NCBI RefSeq assembly: GCF_030658505.1
Contig: NZ_JAUTXR010000120.1
Location: 1-64,000, forward strand
DNA: 64,000 bases
Origin: Stenotrophomonas raiganjensis (SeqCode)
GTDB taxonomy: Bacteria > Pseudomonadota > Gammaproteobacteria > Xanthomonadales > Xanthomonadaceae
Reading direction: 5' to 3'
Below the pieces are notes generated by a model that saw only the letters and a list, made by a program, of their open reading frames with translations, ran no database searches and was not told the origin of the DNA. Each line of letters begins with the position of its first letter. Within the stretch, counting starts at the first letter, position 1. Made by a program: the position numbers and the translations under genes. Positions 55,364-63,961 of the stretch are shown here, in pieces.

Positions 55364-55457
55364 GTCAAACCTTTCCCCGCGGGGACTGCGTACTGGATGA
55401 TCAGGCTAGGCCGTAGCCGATGCGGCAGTCGTGAACAGGCCGCGTGCGCGGCGTGAA

Positions 55458-56099
55458 TCATCGCGGACGGAAGCGCAGCAGCGCGACGGCAAACGCCAGG
55501 AACACGCTGCCCACCAATCGCTCGAACCAGCGCCGTGCAAACGGCTTGGCCAGCCAGCGGCGCAGGCCATGGCCACCGGCTGCATACATCACATACCAGA
55601 ACAGTTCGCAGGCGGCGAAGGTGGCCACCAGCACGCTGTACTGCAGCGCCTGGCCGCGTGACGGATCGACGAACTGCGGCAGGAACGCCGCCGCGAACAA
55701 CAGCAGCTTGGGATTGCTCAGACCCACCAGAAGGCCGCCACGGAACACCTTCCACGCGCCCAGCGACGCCGCAACCGGCAGCGCGGCATCGACCGTCACC
55801 GGTGGTGCTGGCCGGCAACTGTCACGCCATGCCTTCAGGCCCAGCCAGGCCAGATAGGCCACGCCCAGGTAGCGCAGCACCTCGAACAGCATCGGCGAGG
55901 AATGCAGCAGCGCGCTCAGGCCTGCTGCGGAGGCCGCCAGCACCAGCAGCATTGCCAGCAGGCAGCCGGCCATCGCCGGCACGCTGCCGCGGAACCCGAG
56001 CCCGACGCTGCGGCCAAGGATATGCAGCATGTTCGGCCCCGGCGTGCCACACAGAACGAACACCGTGGCGAGGAACCACCACCAGGTATGCAGGGCCAT
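55458..56099 (-). CDS. LysE/RhtB family amino-acid exporter
   Basis: 213 residues from ATG 56099; a longer in-frame start at 56126 is possible. Six hydrophobic segments. Family motif near the N-terminus: CGTPGPNMLHILGRSVGLGFRGS, then GLLVGLSNPKLLLFAAAFLPQFVDP. RhtB-type permeases export homoserine, threonine or other amino acids. Divergent from the racemase gene. Confidence 0.93.
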   Translation of the reverse strand: MALHTWWWFLATVFVLCGTPGPNMLHILGRSVGLGFRGSVPAMAGCLLAMLLVLAASAAGLSALLHSSPMLFEVLRYLGVAYLAWLGLKAWRDSCRPAPPVTVDAALPVAASLGAWKVFRGGLLVGLSNPKLLLFAAAFLPQFVDPSRGQALQYSVLVATFAACELFWYVMYAAGGHGLRRWLAKPFARRWFERLVGSVFLAFAVALLRFRPR

Positions 56100-56254
56100 A
56101 GCGCACATCCACTTCAGAAGACCCAACCAGCATAGAGTGCGCCTGCAGCGCGCGGCACATACAGCACAACATGGATACGGTGGTTACAGATCGCCGCCAT
56201 CGGCAACCGGATGCCATCTGTGCTGCAATGAGGGCTCCTGGCATGGAGCTGTGC

Positions 56255-56947
56255 ATGAAGACCCTCGGCCTGATCGGCGGCATGAGCTGGGAAAGCTCGG
56301 CCCAGTACTACCGGCTCATCAACGAGGACGTGCGACAGCGCCTCGGTGGCGCACATTCGGCACAACTGCTGCTGTGGTCGGTGGATTTTGCCGGCATCAA
56401 GCAGCTGCAGCATGACGGCGACTGGGCTGCACTGGGCAACCATATGGTTGACGCCGCACGGCGCCTGCAGGCCGGTGGCGCCGATCTGCTGCTGGTCTGC
56501 ACCAACACCATGCACACGCTGGCTGACCGCATCGAGGCGGCCTGCCCACTGCCGCTGCTGCATATCGCCGACCCCACCGCCCAGGCCATCGTGCAGGCAG
56601 GCGCACGCAAGGTGGGCCTGCTCGGCACCGCCTTCACCATGGAGCAGGACTTCTACCGCGGCCGGCTGCAGGATCGCTTCGGCCTGGAAGTGCTGGTGCC
56701 AGATGCCGATGATCGGCGCAGCGTGCACGACATCATCTACCAGGAGCTGATTGCCGGCGTGGTCAGCGAGCACTCGCGGCAGGTCTATGCCGGCGTGATC
56801 GCGCGACTGGTGGCGCGCGGTGCCGAAGCGATCATCCTTGGCTGTACCGAAATCATGCTGCTGGTGCGGCCGGAGGACAGTGCCGTGCCGCTGTTCGATA
56901 CCACGGCCCTGCATGCGCGGGCCGCGGTGGACGCGGCGCTGGCCTGA
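56255..56947 (+). CDS. Aspartate/glutamate racemase family protein
   Basis: 230 residues from ATG 56255; ATG 56243 adds four residues, but GGAG lies 6 nt before 56255. Motif LIGGMSWESSAQYYRLINE, first catalytic Cys in LLLVCTNTMH and second in AIILGCTEIMLLV: the two-Cys aspartate/glutamate racemase pattern (YgeA-like). It interconverts L and D amino acids. The neighbouring LysE exporter could act on D/L amino acids, but this is inference. Confidence 0.93.
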   Translation: MKTLGLIGGMSWESSAQYYRLINEDVRQRLGGAHSAQLLLWSVDFAGIKQLQHDGDWAALGNHMVDAARRLQAGGADLLLVCTNTMHTLADRIEAACPLPLLHIADPTAQAIVQAGARKVGLLGTAFTMEQDFYRGRLQDRFGLEVLVPDADDRRSVHDIIYQELIAGVVSEHSRQVYAGVIARLVARGAEAIILGCTEIMLLVRPEDSAVPLFDTTALHARAAVDAALA

Positions 56948-56975
56948 TCCCTCCCACGTGCGATGCGGCGCGGTA

Positions 56976-57371
56976 TCAGTCCGCGCCCTGCACTTCCAGC
57001 GCGGTGATCAGCCAATCGACCACGGCCTGCGAATCACACAGAAAGAAAATCGCATCGCCGGAACGCGCCTCGGTAAGCAGCCGGTAGACGGTGATCGCCA
57101 CCGCCGACTGGTTGGCGATGAACACTTCCGGGCTGCGCGGCCCTTCGCTGTGGCCGGCAACTGCGTGCAGCGCCTTGCGTGCGGCCACGGTCGCAGCCGG
57201 GTCCGCGCTGCGGGTCAGTTCCGGCCCGCGCAGGCCCCAGGCAATGAACACATGCTTGCCCTTGAACGTGGTGTCCAGGACCCGCACCTCGGCGCCGCCT
57301 GCGTCGGCCGAGCGATGAATGACGGTACTGCTGATCAACGCAACCCCCTGTGGTCGTCGTGGTCCGCGCAT
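56976..57371 (-). CDS. Hypothetical protein
   Basis: 131 residues if the ATG at 57371 is used. A TTG at 57338 preceded by AGGGGG (120 residues, LISSTVIHRSADAGG) may be the real start. The fold looks alpha/beta (VRVLDTTFKGKHVFIAWGLRG, AIFFLCDSQAVVDWLITALE), with no signal peptide. Function not recognised. Confidence 0.6.
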   Translation of the reverse strand: MRGPRRPQGVALISSTVIHRSADAGGAEVRVLDTTFKGKHVFIAWGLRGPELTRSADPAATVAARKALHAVAGHSEGPRSPEVFIANQSAVAITVYRLLTEARSGDAIFFLCDSQAVVDWLITALEVQGAD

Positions 57372-57543
57372 CCTCCCCCGCAGGCCGCCCGCACACCCGT
57401 GACGGCAGCCACAGGCTGCGCCGACAGGCGTGGAAGACATGTAAGAAGGTGTAAACCGATGCAATCGGATGTGCAGCGATGATACGGGATGTAAGCCTCT
57501 GCATGGGCCCGTGCGCACTACTAAATCCCTACTGAGCCACTTC

Positions 57544-57560
57544 CGGAACGATACGTTCCG
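57544..57560. promoter_or_regulatory. Palindrome upstream of the second DUF3011 gene
   Basis: Perfect 7-bp inverted repeat CGGAACG-ATA-CGTTCCG, 53 nt before ATG 57614. It could be a regulator site or a leader hairpin. Confidence 0.4.
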
Positions 57561-57613
57561 ACGGCCCCGTGCTGGGTCATTCTTGCCGCCCGAATCCCCG
57601 CTCGAGGCTCCCC

Positions 57614-58123
57614 ATGACCCTTCGCCCGCTGCTGCCGATCACCGCCGCCGCCCTTGCCCTGCTGCTGGCCGCCACCGCCGTGGCCGCCCAGGACTACGAC
57701 ACTGATCACATTCCAGCGCTGCGCTGCGAATCCCAGTTCAACAAGACCGAGCAATGCCGCATCGAGGGCCCGATGCGCCTGGCCAGGCAGTTGTCGGTCA
57801 CCCGCTGCGTGGAAAACCAGAACTGGGGCCAGAGCCGCCGCACGTTGTGGGTGACCGACGGCTGCCGCGCAGAGTTCGTCGCCGACGGGTACGGGCGCTG
57901 GCCGGGACGTGGCCGCGGCGGTGATCGCGACAACGAAGGCGAACGCCTGGTCTGCGAGTCCTACGAGAACAAGGACAAGGAGTGCCGCGTCCGCGTGCGC
58001 CACGAGGTACGGCTGGTCAGGCAGAAATCGGTGACGGCGTGCATCGAGGACCAGAACTGGGGCTGGGACCGCCGCGGCATCTGGGTCAGTGACGGCTGCC
58101 GCGCCGAATTCCGCGTGTATTGA
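57614..58123 (+). CDS. DUF3011 secreted protein, copy 2
   Basis: 169 residues. Signal peptide (ITAAALALLLAATAVAAQ). Two DUF3011 repeats: CVENQNWGQSRRTLWVTDGC and CIEDQNWGWDRRGIWVSDGC, with RCES/ECRV-type Cys before each. Basic/Gly linker instead of the Asn/Trp-rich linker of copy 1. The repeats correspond one to one with copy 1, so the genes are paralogues about 5 kb apart in opposite orientation. Confidence 0.88.
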   Translation: MTLRPLLPITAAALALLLAATAVAAQDYDTDHIPALRCESQFNKTEQCRIEGPMRLARQLSVTRCVENQNWGQSRRTLWVTDGCRAEFVADGYGRWPGRGRGGDRDNEGERLVCESYENKDKECRVRVRHEVRLVRQKSVTACIEDQNWGWDRRGIWVSDGCRAEFRVY

Positions 58124-58326
58124 CTGCCGACCACACGCTGGCTGCGGCGCTTGCTCATGCGCACGCCATCGCGCTGCGGGGCCACGGCAGGCGCTTCACT
58201 TCGCCCCATGCACCCAATACCGGCTTGCAACGCTTGCTCGCCGCGCCCGGTTTCATCGACCGCAGCACCGTGCATGGCCTGGACGAAGGCGATCCAGCGC
58301 GGATCTACCGCTTTGCCGGCAGCTGA
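58120..58326 (+). CDS. Possible small protein overlapping DUF3011
   Basis: 68 codons from a TTG overlapping the DUF3011 stop (TATTGACT). LTADHTLAAALAHAHAIALR and GLQRLLAAPGFIDRSTVHGL, then DEGDPARIYRFAGS. High GC at third positions over the whole frame supports coding, but there is no ribosome-binding site beyond possible coupling. Its last 22 nt overlap the convergent phosphatase end. Unrecognised. Confidence 0.4.
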   Translation: MTADHTLAAALAHAHAIALRGHGRRFTSPHAPNTGLQRLLAAPGFIDRSTVHGLDEGDPARIYRFAGS

Positions 58327-58646
58327 TCGAGATACGCGGTCACCCTGGTATCCAGCAGCTCCATCAGCACCGGATCCATGCAGCGATAGTCGTCAGGAAT
58401 CTCGAGGCAATGCAGGCGCTTATGCTCCAGCAGCCGCGCGTATACGGCCTGCAGGCGATGCTGGTGCTTGGCCTCCATCACGAAGATGACATCGGCCCAG
58501 CGGATATCCGCTGGGCCGATGGGACGCCGTGCATGCGGGCTGGTGCCGGCCGACAGCGCAGTGAAGCCGGACCGCCGGCGCCACATGGCTTCGGCGGTCG
58601 GGCTGCGCAGCTGGTTGCGGCTGCAGACGAACAGCAGGTTGATCAT
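58305..58646 (-). CDS. Low-molecular-weight phosphotyrosine phosphatase-like protein
   Basis: 113 residues from ATG 58646. The N-terminal P-loop LLFVCSRNQLRSPTAEAMW fits C(x)5R-S. IRWADVIFVMEAKHQHRL follows. The usual C-terminal DPF general-acid region is replaced by LEIPDDYRCMDPVLMELL. Shorter than Wzb (about 145), so possibly a reduced member. Its ATG overlaps the stop of the 66-residue gene upstream (ATGA). Confidence 0.82.
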   Translation of the reverse strand: MINLLFVCSRNQLRSPTAEAMWRRRSGFTALSAGTSPHARRPIGPADIRWADVIFVMEAKHQHRLQAVYARLLEHKRLHCLEIPDDYRCMDPVLMELLDTRVTAYLDQLPAKR

Positions 58647-58843
58647 TCCTGTTCCTGCAGTTGGCGGGCGCTGAGGACTGGATAGGTGAAGCCCAGCTGG
58701 CGTGCGCGCGCGAGCTTGGCATCGCGCGTATACAGCAGCTTCCAGTTCTTCTCGGGCTTGTAGCTGTAGGCGGTCGTGGCGCGGTCGCCACCACGGTTGC
58801 GGGACTGGCTGCGACGCCAGGCACGGCTTCTTGCAGATTCCAT
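58643..58843 (-). CDS. Small basic protein coupled to the phosphatase
   Basis: 66 residues (MESARSRAWRRSQSRNRGGD, ATTAYSYKPEKNWKLLYTRD, KLARARQLGFTYPVLSARQL). Very basic N-terminus, no membrane segment. Its TGA overlaps the phosphatase ATG by 4 nt, indicating coupled translation. Unrecognised. Confidence 0.65.
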   Translation of the reverse strand: MESARSRAWRRSQSRNRGGDRATTAYSYKPEKNWKLLYTRDAKLARARQLGFTYPVLSARQLQEQE

Positions 58844-58915
58844 GATGTGTTCTCGTGAGTACCGGGTTCAGCAGCCGCGGTAATACGAGTTGCGCGCAGC
58901 ATACACCGCACGTAC

Positions 58916-58946
58916 AAAAAAGCCCACGCATTGCTGCGCAGGCTTC
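58916..58946 (-). terminator. Minus-strand terminator beyond the tRNA-Pro fragment
   Basis: On the minus strand AGCCTGCGCA-GCAA-TGCGTGGGCT followed by TTTTT. Its position just past the partial tRNA suggests it is the original tRNA-Pro terminator. Confidence 0.75.
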
Positions 58947-58960
58947 TTGATTCATCACAG

Positions 58961-59002
58961 TGGTCGGGACGGCGGATTCGAACCGCCCCCTCCGCCCCCA
59001 GG
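58961..59002 (-). other. Partial tRNA-Pro duplicate (att scar)
   Basis: Plus-strand TGGTCGGGACGGCGGATTCG then AACCG matches the 3' end of the intact tRNA-Pro (60771 onward) with one missing C. The following CCCTCCGCCCCCAGGCA matches CCCTCTGCCCCCCAGGCA loosely, up to the anticodon loop. Confidence 0.7.
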
Positions 59003-59175
59003 CATCGTTGCAGATGGGCCCATCCTGTTGAACTGCGAGGGTTTCAGGCCTCCCATTCGCCTCCAGAAAATGCAGGCTGCCATGCATTCAATCAGGCCCT
59101 TACGCGTGGCCAAGGTGGAATCAGTTGAAGGCACTTCTGCCGACAACTGATCCAGGAAGGTCCCAGGAAAAGCAA

Positions 59176-60375
59176 TTACAGCGGCCGCCCGATACCATTG
59201 CAGGCAGCAGGATTGTTCAGCGCCGTGCTCCTGGATGCGACCGCGAAGTGCTCCCGGATCGCATCGCGCCATGCCTTGGTCAGTGGGATGAAACCATGAG
59301 CGCTCAGGGGCGCATCATTGTTGCCGTCGGCGCCGGTGTTGTAATGCCTGAACAGGAAGCCGCGCAAGCGAGCACCCACATGGACATCCTTGTAGCACTG
59401 GCCAAACACAAAACTTGTGTATCCAACAATCGGATAGCCCGTGCTCGGGTTGCCAAACACCGGGACCCAGTTGGCTGGATTATCGGCGGCAGCACCCCTC
59501 GGCGGAGCCACGGTCTCGATGGTGGCCTGAACGTTTACGTCGCCTGGCGAGAACCCCTTGACGGTGGCGATCCTGGTCGCGTCTGCCAGGTTCGGGACCA
59601 CATCCGGGCCGACATAGCCGATTCTGCCTTCAAGGGCATACACCGCGTTGTAGTGCGATGCATCGCCCATGCTCGGAGCTGCGACAAAATTCACCGGAGT
59701 GTTGCTGCCATAGATGCTCTTGGCAAACACATCTGCAAAGTTCGACTGCACCGAGAACGCCGGCACACCGTTGCTCAGCTTCAGTGTGGTGCCTGAGACA
59801 TCGGCTGGTTGGCAAGCGGAGGTCAGGAAGCGGGTCAGAATTTCACTGGCTCCGCTGCTTTCAGGACGATACACAACGGAGATGTGCCCGGCGCGACCCG
59901 AGCCAGCCAGCTGGCTCCAGTTATTGATCTTGCCGGAGAAGATGCCGCATATCTGCGTCACATTCAGGTCCAGCGCGGGACCGCCCTTGTTGAAGGGAAT
60001 CACAATCGGCATCAGTGCCGACGGGACCTGTATCAACGGGCCGTAACGGTTGGCATCTCCAGCAACGTTGTAGGTGTTGTTGTAGGTGCTGAGCTCTGCG
60101 CTGCTCAGCACCGAGTCGCTGCCAGCAAAATGCACGGTGCCGGTGGTCGAGAACAGCGCCGTGTTGTTCTCCAGAAACGCCTTCTTGCCAGTGCCAGAAC
60201 CTGTCACGGCGTAGCTGAAGTTGGCTGGCAGGATGCTGTCATCCGAACCCTTGTAGAGGGTGGCCGGTATCGAGGCACCGCCTCCAGTGACATTGACAGT
60301 CTGTGCCGAAGCGGCAGCAACGGTAGCGAACAGAGCGGTAGCAGCCAGCGCAGCCATGGTTGTGTGCTTGTACAT
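59176..60375 (-). CDS. DING/PstS-type phosphate-binding protein
   Basis: 399 residues from ATG 60375, preceded by GGAAAAGATC; ATG 60387 is an alternative. Signal peptide AALAATALFATVAAASAQ. The mature start TVNVTGGGASIPATLYKGSD is the DING-like GGGAxLPxxLY motif. TGSGTGKKAFLENN, VHFAGSDSVLSSAEL, GPLIQVPSALMPIVIPFNKG, QICGIFSGKINNWSQLAGSG, and VVYRPESSGASEILTRFL are all DING-family landmarks that line the phosphate site. Located inside the tRNA-Pro islet, with lower GC than flanking genes; no pst operon adjoins. Likely periplasmic or secreted. Confidence 0.85.
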   Translation of the reverse strand: MYKHTTMAALAATALFATVAAASAQTVNVTGGGASIPATLYKGSDDSILPANFSYAVTGSGTGKKAFLENNTALFSTTGTVHFAGSDSVLSSAELSTYNNTYNVAGDANRYGPLIQVPSALMPIVIPFNKGGPALDLNVTQICGIFSGKINNWSQLAGSGRAGHISVVYRPESSGASEILTRFLTSACQPADVSGTTLKLSNGVPAFSVQSNFADVFAKSIYGSNTPVNFVAAPSMGDASHYNAVYALEGRIGYVGPDVVPNLADATRIATVKGFSPGDVNVQATIETVAPPRGAAADNPANWVPVFGNPSTGYPIVGYTSFVFGQCYKDVHVGARLRGFLFRHYNTGADGNNDAPLSAHGFIPLTKAWRDAIREHFAVASRSTALNNPAACNGIGRPL

Positions 60376-60719
60376 GATCTTTTCCATTGAAGAGGGCCTA
60401 CTACGAGGGAAAAACACCAAGGTCATGAATAGTCATCGCACTGCAGCTATCGCAAAGGGCTTCCTGCGACGACAACTGCAATTACATACTCGTACTCATC
60501 GATGACAGGCCGCCTAAGAAACCTATGGAGAATCGTTGAGCCCAGCCCTCCTACCCATGCCAGCGCGGCACTGCTCACGCGCCCCGGGGGCTGATGGGGC
60601 ACGGCAACGCATCGATGACGAGCATTACCTGGGGGGCCACGAAGCGCCGTGGCAGTCGGTTACCACGGGCATCGCGCTGCCGCGATAGTGGTGGAATAGT
60701 GGACACGTAGTGACCACAA
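60376..60719. other. Intergenic stretch in the tRNA-Pro islet
   Basis: No supported gene. AT-richer near the DING gene (promoter expected around 60430-60500), GC-rich after 60540. Nothing else recognised. Confidence 0.5.
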
Positions 60720-60754
60720 CGAAAAAGGGCCTGCACCGCATGGTGCAAGCCCTT
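60720..60754 (-). terminator. Terminator after tRNA-Pro
   Basis: AAGGGCTTGCACC-ATGC-GGTGCAGGCCCTT stem on the minus strand followed by TTT. Confidence 0.85.
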
Positions 60755-60770
60755 GTTCTATCGCTGCTTT

Positions 60771-60847
60771 TGGTCGGGACGGCCGGATTCGAACCGACGA
60801 CCCTCTGCCCCCCAGGCAGATGCGCTACCAGGCTGCGCTACGCCCCG
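60771..60847 (-). tRNA. tRNA-Pro (GGG anticodon)
   Basis: 77 nt with encoded CCA. Acceptor CGGGGCG/CGTCCCG (one G-T), D arm AGCGCAGCCTGGTAGCGC, anticodon loop CTGGGGG (GGG), T arm GGTTCGAATCC. Follows merR on the same strand, the usual xanthomonad order; its 3' end is the border of the islet. Confidence 0.96.
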
Positions 60848-60915
60848 ACTGATGCTGCAATGTGCCCGCCAGTGTGGCGGGCCGTGAAGTATAGCGGATT
60901 ACGATGGAAATGGGA

Positions 60916-61272
60916 TCAGCGGCGCAACAACTGCAGCACTTCTTCCAGCTCCATGCGCACCTGCTTGATGATCTGGTTGCTCAGCGCCGATTCCTCGCGG
61001 GCATCGGGACCGTCCAGGCGCAGGCGTGCACCGCCAATGGTGTAGCCCTGTTCGTACAGCAGGCTGCGGATCTGCCGCACCATCAGCACGTCATGGCGCT
61101 GGTAGTAGCGGCGGTTGCCCCGGCGCTTGGCCGGCTCAAGGCTGGGAAACTCGGTTTCCCAGTAGCGCAGGACGTGCGGCTTGACGTCGCACAGCTCGCT
61201 GACTTCACCAATGGTGAAGTAGCGCTTGGCCGGGATCGGCGGTAGTTCGCGGTTACTGCCCGGATCCAGCAT
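60916..61272 (-). CDS. MerR family regulator
   Basis: 118 residues. [29 protein letters not shown] is the MerR winged helix, then [20 protein letters not shown] and a C-terminal coiled helix. No metal-binding Cys in the C-terminus. The pheT-ihfA-merR-tRNA-Pro order is conserved in gammaproteobacteria, with unknown regulatory targets. Overlaps ihfA by 20 nt. Confidence 0.95.
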   Translation of the reverse strand: MLDPGSNRELPPIPAKRYFTIGEVSELCDVKPHVLRYWETEFPSLEPAKRRGNRRYYQRHDVLMVRQIRSLLYEQGYTIGGARLRLDGPDAREESALSNQIIKQVRMELEEVLQLLRR

Positions 61273-61552
61273 AAGCTTCCACCCTCTCCTTGAGCTTCTG
61301 GCCCGGACGGAAGGTGACCACCGTACGGGCGGAAATCGGAATTTCCTCGCCGGTCTTGGGGTTGCGACCCGGGCGCTGGTTCTTGCGCCGCAGATCGAAA
61401 TTACCGAAGCCCGACAGCTTCACCTGACGTCCCTGTTCCAATGCTTCACGCAGCACATCGAAAAACGCGTCGACGAATTCCTTGGCTTCCCGCTTGTTCA
61501 GACCGACTTCGTCGAACAGCTTTTCCGCCATCTCCGCCTTGGTCAATGCCAT
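61253..61552 (-). CDS. ihfA: Integration host factor subunit alpha
   Basis: 99 residues, standard length. [57 protein letters not shown]. The beta-ribbon arm [18 protein letters not shown] with the intercalating Pro is intact. IHF bends DNA for replication, recombination and transcription. Follows pheT by 27 nt and overlaps merR. Confidence 0.98.
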   Translation of the reverse strand: MALTKAEMAEKLFDEVGLNKREAKEFVDAFFDVLREALEQGRQVKLSGFGNFDLRRKNQRPGRNPKTGEEIPISARTVVTFRPGQKLKERVEAYAGSGQ

Positions 61553-61579
61553 TGCCTGCTACCCCCGAGTGCTGCCCGC

Positions 61580-63961
61580 TCAGCCGCGGATCCGGGCGTG
61601 GTGTTCACGCTCGATGGCAGTGACCGCCTCGGCCACCACCGCATCCACGTCGCGGTCCGTCAGAGTGCGCGACTTGTCCTGCAAAATCAAGCCCATAGCG
61701 AGACTCTTGAATCCCGGCTCGACGCCCTGGCCAACATAGCGGTCGAACAGGTTCAGGTCGCGCAGCAGCGGGCCGGCGGCCTGGCGGACGGTCGCCGCCA
61801 GGTCGGCCCAGGCGACCTGTTCAGGCACCAGGAACGCCAGGTCGCGGCGCACTGCCGGGAAGCGCGACAGCTCGCCGGCACGCGGCAGGCGACGGGCGGC
61901 CAGCGGCTCCAGGTCCAGCTCGAAGGCGTACACGTCGGCCTCGATCTCCATCGCCCGCGCCAGGCGCGGATGGATCTGGCCGATCCAGCCAATCGCCACG
62001 CCATCGCGGAACACCTCGGCCGAACGCGCCGGGTGGCCGTAGGCACGGGCCGACGGGCGGAACTCCAGTACCGCACCACTGGCAGCCGCCAGCGATTCCA
62101 GGTCGCCCTTCAGGTCATGGAAATCGACCTTGCGGGTCGGCAGGCCCCACTGCACGGCCTGTGCATCGCCACAGACGGCGGCGGCCACGCGCGGGGTTTC
62201 CAGCGGCGCCGGCTGGCCATCTCCGGCCTGCTGTGCGAACACGCGACCCAGTTCGAACAGGCGCACGCGGCCCAGCTGACGGGCCGCGTTGCGGCCCAGC
62301 GTGGCGACCAGGCCCGGCAGCAGCGACGGGCGCATCACCGCCAGTTCGGCCGACAGCGGGTTGGCCAGCGGCACCAGGCCGTCGCGCAGCTGCCACTGGG
62401 TCAGCAGCGCGTCGTCGACGAAGGCAAAGTTGACGGTTTCCTGCTGGTCGCGGGCGACCAGCTGGCGACGCACGCTCAGCGTGTCCAGCTGGGTCTCGCT
62501 CGGCATCGCCACGCGCGAGGCACCGCCCGGCAGCGTGGTCGGGATCTGCTCGTAACCGTGGATGCGGGCCAGTTCTTCGATCAGGTCTTCTTCAATGGCA
62601 ATGTCGAAGCGACGGCTCGGCGCGGCGACCTGCCAGCCCTCGGCGGTGGCAGCCACGTCCATGCCCAGCGCACGCAGGATGCGCTCGACTTCGGCATCGT
62701 CGATGGTAATGCCCAGCACGCGGGTGATGCGGGCGCGGCGCAGCACGATGGTTGCCGGCTGCGGCAGGTCATCGGCGCGCACGGCCTCGGTGACCGGCGC
62801 CGGGGTGCCGCCGGCCAGGTCCAGCACCAGTCGGGTGGCGTACTCGATCGCGGTGCGCGGCAATGCCGGGTCGACGCCACGCTCGAAGCGATGACCGGCA
62901 TCGGTATGCAGGCCCAGCTTGCGGCCACGGCCCATGATCGCGGCCGGCGCGAAATGCGCGGCCTCCAGGAACACGGCGGTGGTGGCGTCGGTGACACGGG
63001 TGTCGAACCCGCCCATCAGGCCGGCCAGGCCGACCGCACGGTCGGCATCGGTGACCACCAGGAAGCTGTCATCCAGCGTGGCATCGCGGCCGTCCAGCAG
63101 CTTCAGCGTTTCGCCGGCACGCGAACGGCGTACGGCGATGCTGCCCTGCAGGGTGCCGAGGTCGTAGGCATGCATCGGCTGGCCCAGCTCCAGCATCACG
63201 TACTGGGTGATGTCGACCAGCAGCGAGACCGGACGCACGCCGCTGCGGCGCAGGCGCTCGGCCATCCACAGCGGGGTCTTGGCGGCGGCGTTGACGCCTT
63301 CGATGACGCGACCCAGGTAACGCGGCGCTTCGGCGCCAGCGTCGAGCTGGATCGACAGTTCACGGCTGCCGACCGGCGCAACGGCATCGGCGGCGAACTC
63401 CAGCACTTCGCTGCGGGTAGCCGCGGCGACGTCGTAGGCGATGCCGCGCAGGCTGAAGCAGTCGGCGCGGTTCGGGGTCAGCTTGATCTCGATGCTGGCG
63501 TCCGGCAGCCCCAGGTACTCGACCAGGGACTGGCCGATCGGGGCATCGTCCGGCAGCTCCAGCAGGCCGGACGCATCATTGTCCAGGCCCAGTTCCTTGG
63601 CCGAGCACAGCATGCCGTTGGACTCGACGCCGCGCAGCTTGGCCGGCTTGATCTTCAGCTCGCCGATCTGCGCACCGACCATCGCCAGCGGCGCGACCAG
63701 GCCCGGGCGCGCGTTCGGTGCGCCGCACACGATCTGCAGCAGCTCGCCCTGCCCGGCATCGACCTTGCACACCTGCAGGCGATCGGCTTCGGGATGGCGC
63801 ACGGCTTCGACGATGCGTGCCACGACCACGTGGTCGAGGCCTTCGCCAAGCGCGGTCACCTCTTCCACTTCCAGGCCGATGGCGGTCAGCACCGCGCTCA
63901 GTTCATCGCGCGGGGCGGAGGTCGGGACGTGGCTGCGCAGCCAGTTTTCGGAGAATTTCAT
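61580..63961 (-). CDS. pheT: Phenylalanyl-tRNA synthetase beta subunit
   Basis: 793 residues, complete: start MKFSENWLRSHVP at 63961. Domains: EMAP/tRNA-binding region at about 40-150 (VVARIVEAVRHPEADRLQVC, IVCGAPNAR), B3/B4 editing domain at about 210-370, B5 domain (RITRVLGITIDDAEVERILRALG), the core fold, and the C-terminal FDX-ACB anticodon-binding domain (LSRFPAVRRDLAFLVPE, LTDRDVDAVVAEAVTAIE). It works as alpha2beta2 with PheS, whose gene should lie just upstream, outside the window. Leading gene of the visible ihfA-merR run. Confidence 0.98.
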   Translation of the reverse strand: MKFSENWLRSHVPTSAPRDELSAVLTAIGLEVEEVTALGEGLDHVVVARIVEAVRHPEADRLQVCKVDAGQGELLQIVCGAPNARPGLVAPLAMVGAQIGELKIKPAKLRGVESNGMLCSAKELGLDNDASGLLELPDDAPIGQSLVEYLGLPDASIEIKLTPNRADCFSLRGIAYDVAAATRSEVLEFAADAVAPVGSRELSIQLDAGAEAPRYLGRVIEGVNAAAKTPLWMAERLRRSGVRPVSLLVDITQYVMLELGQPMHAYDLGTLQGSIAVRRSRAGETLKLLDGRDATLDDSFLVVTDADRAVGLAGLMGGFDTRVTDATTAVFLEAAHFAPAAIMGRGRKLGLHTDAGHRFERGVDPALPRTAIEYATRLVLDLAGGTPAPVTEAVRADDLPQPATIVLRRARITRVLGITIDDAEVERILRALGMDVAATAEGWQVAAPSRRFDIAIEEDLIEELARIHGYEQIPTTLPGGASRVAMPSETQLDTLSVRRQLVARDQQETVNFAFVDDALLTQWQLRDGLVPLANPLSAELAVMRPSLLPGLVATLGRNAARQLGRVRLFELGRVFAQQAGDGQPAPLETPRVAAAVCGDAQAVQWGLPTRKVDFHDLKGDLESLAAASGAVLEFRPSARAYGHPARSAEVFRDGVAIGWIGQIHPRLARAMEIEADVYAFELDLEPLAARRLPRAGELSRFPAVRRDLAFLVPEQVAWADLAATVRQAAGPLLRDLNLFDRYVGQGVEPGFKSLAMGLILQDKSRTLTDRDVDAVVAEAVTAIEREHHARIRG

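Noticed and set aside
59176..60375. DING-like gene considered as pstS of a phosphate ABC operon
   Set aside because: No pstC, pstA, pstB or phoU nearby; it stands alone in a tRNA-bounded islet and matches DING landmarks better.
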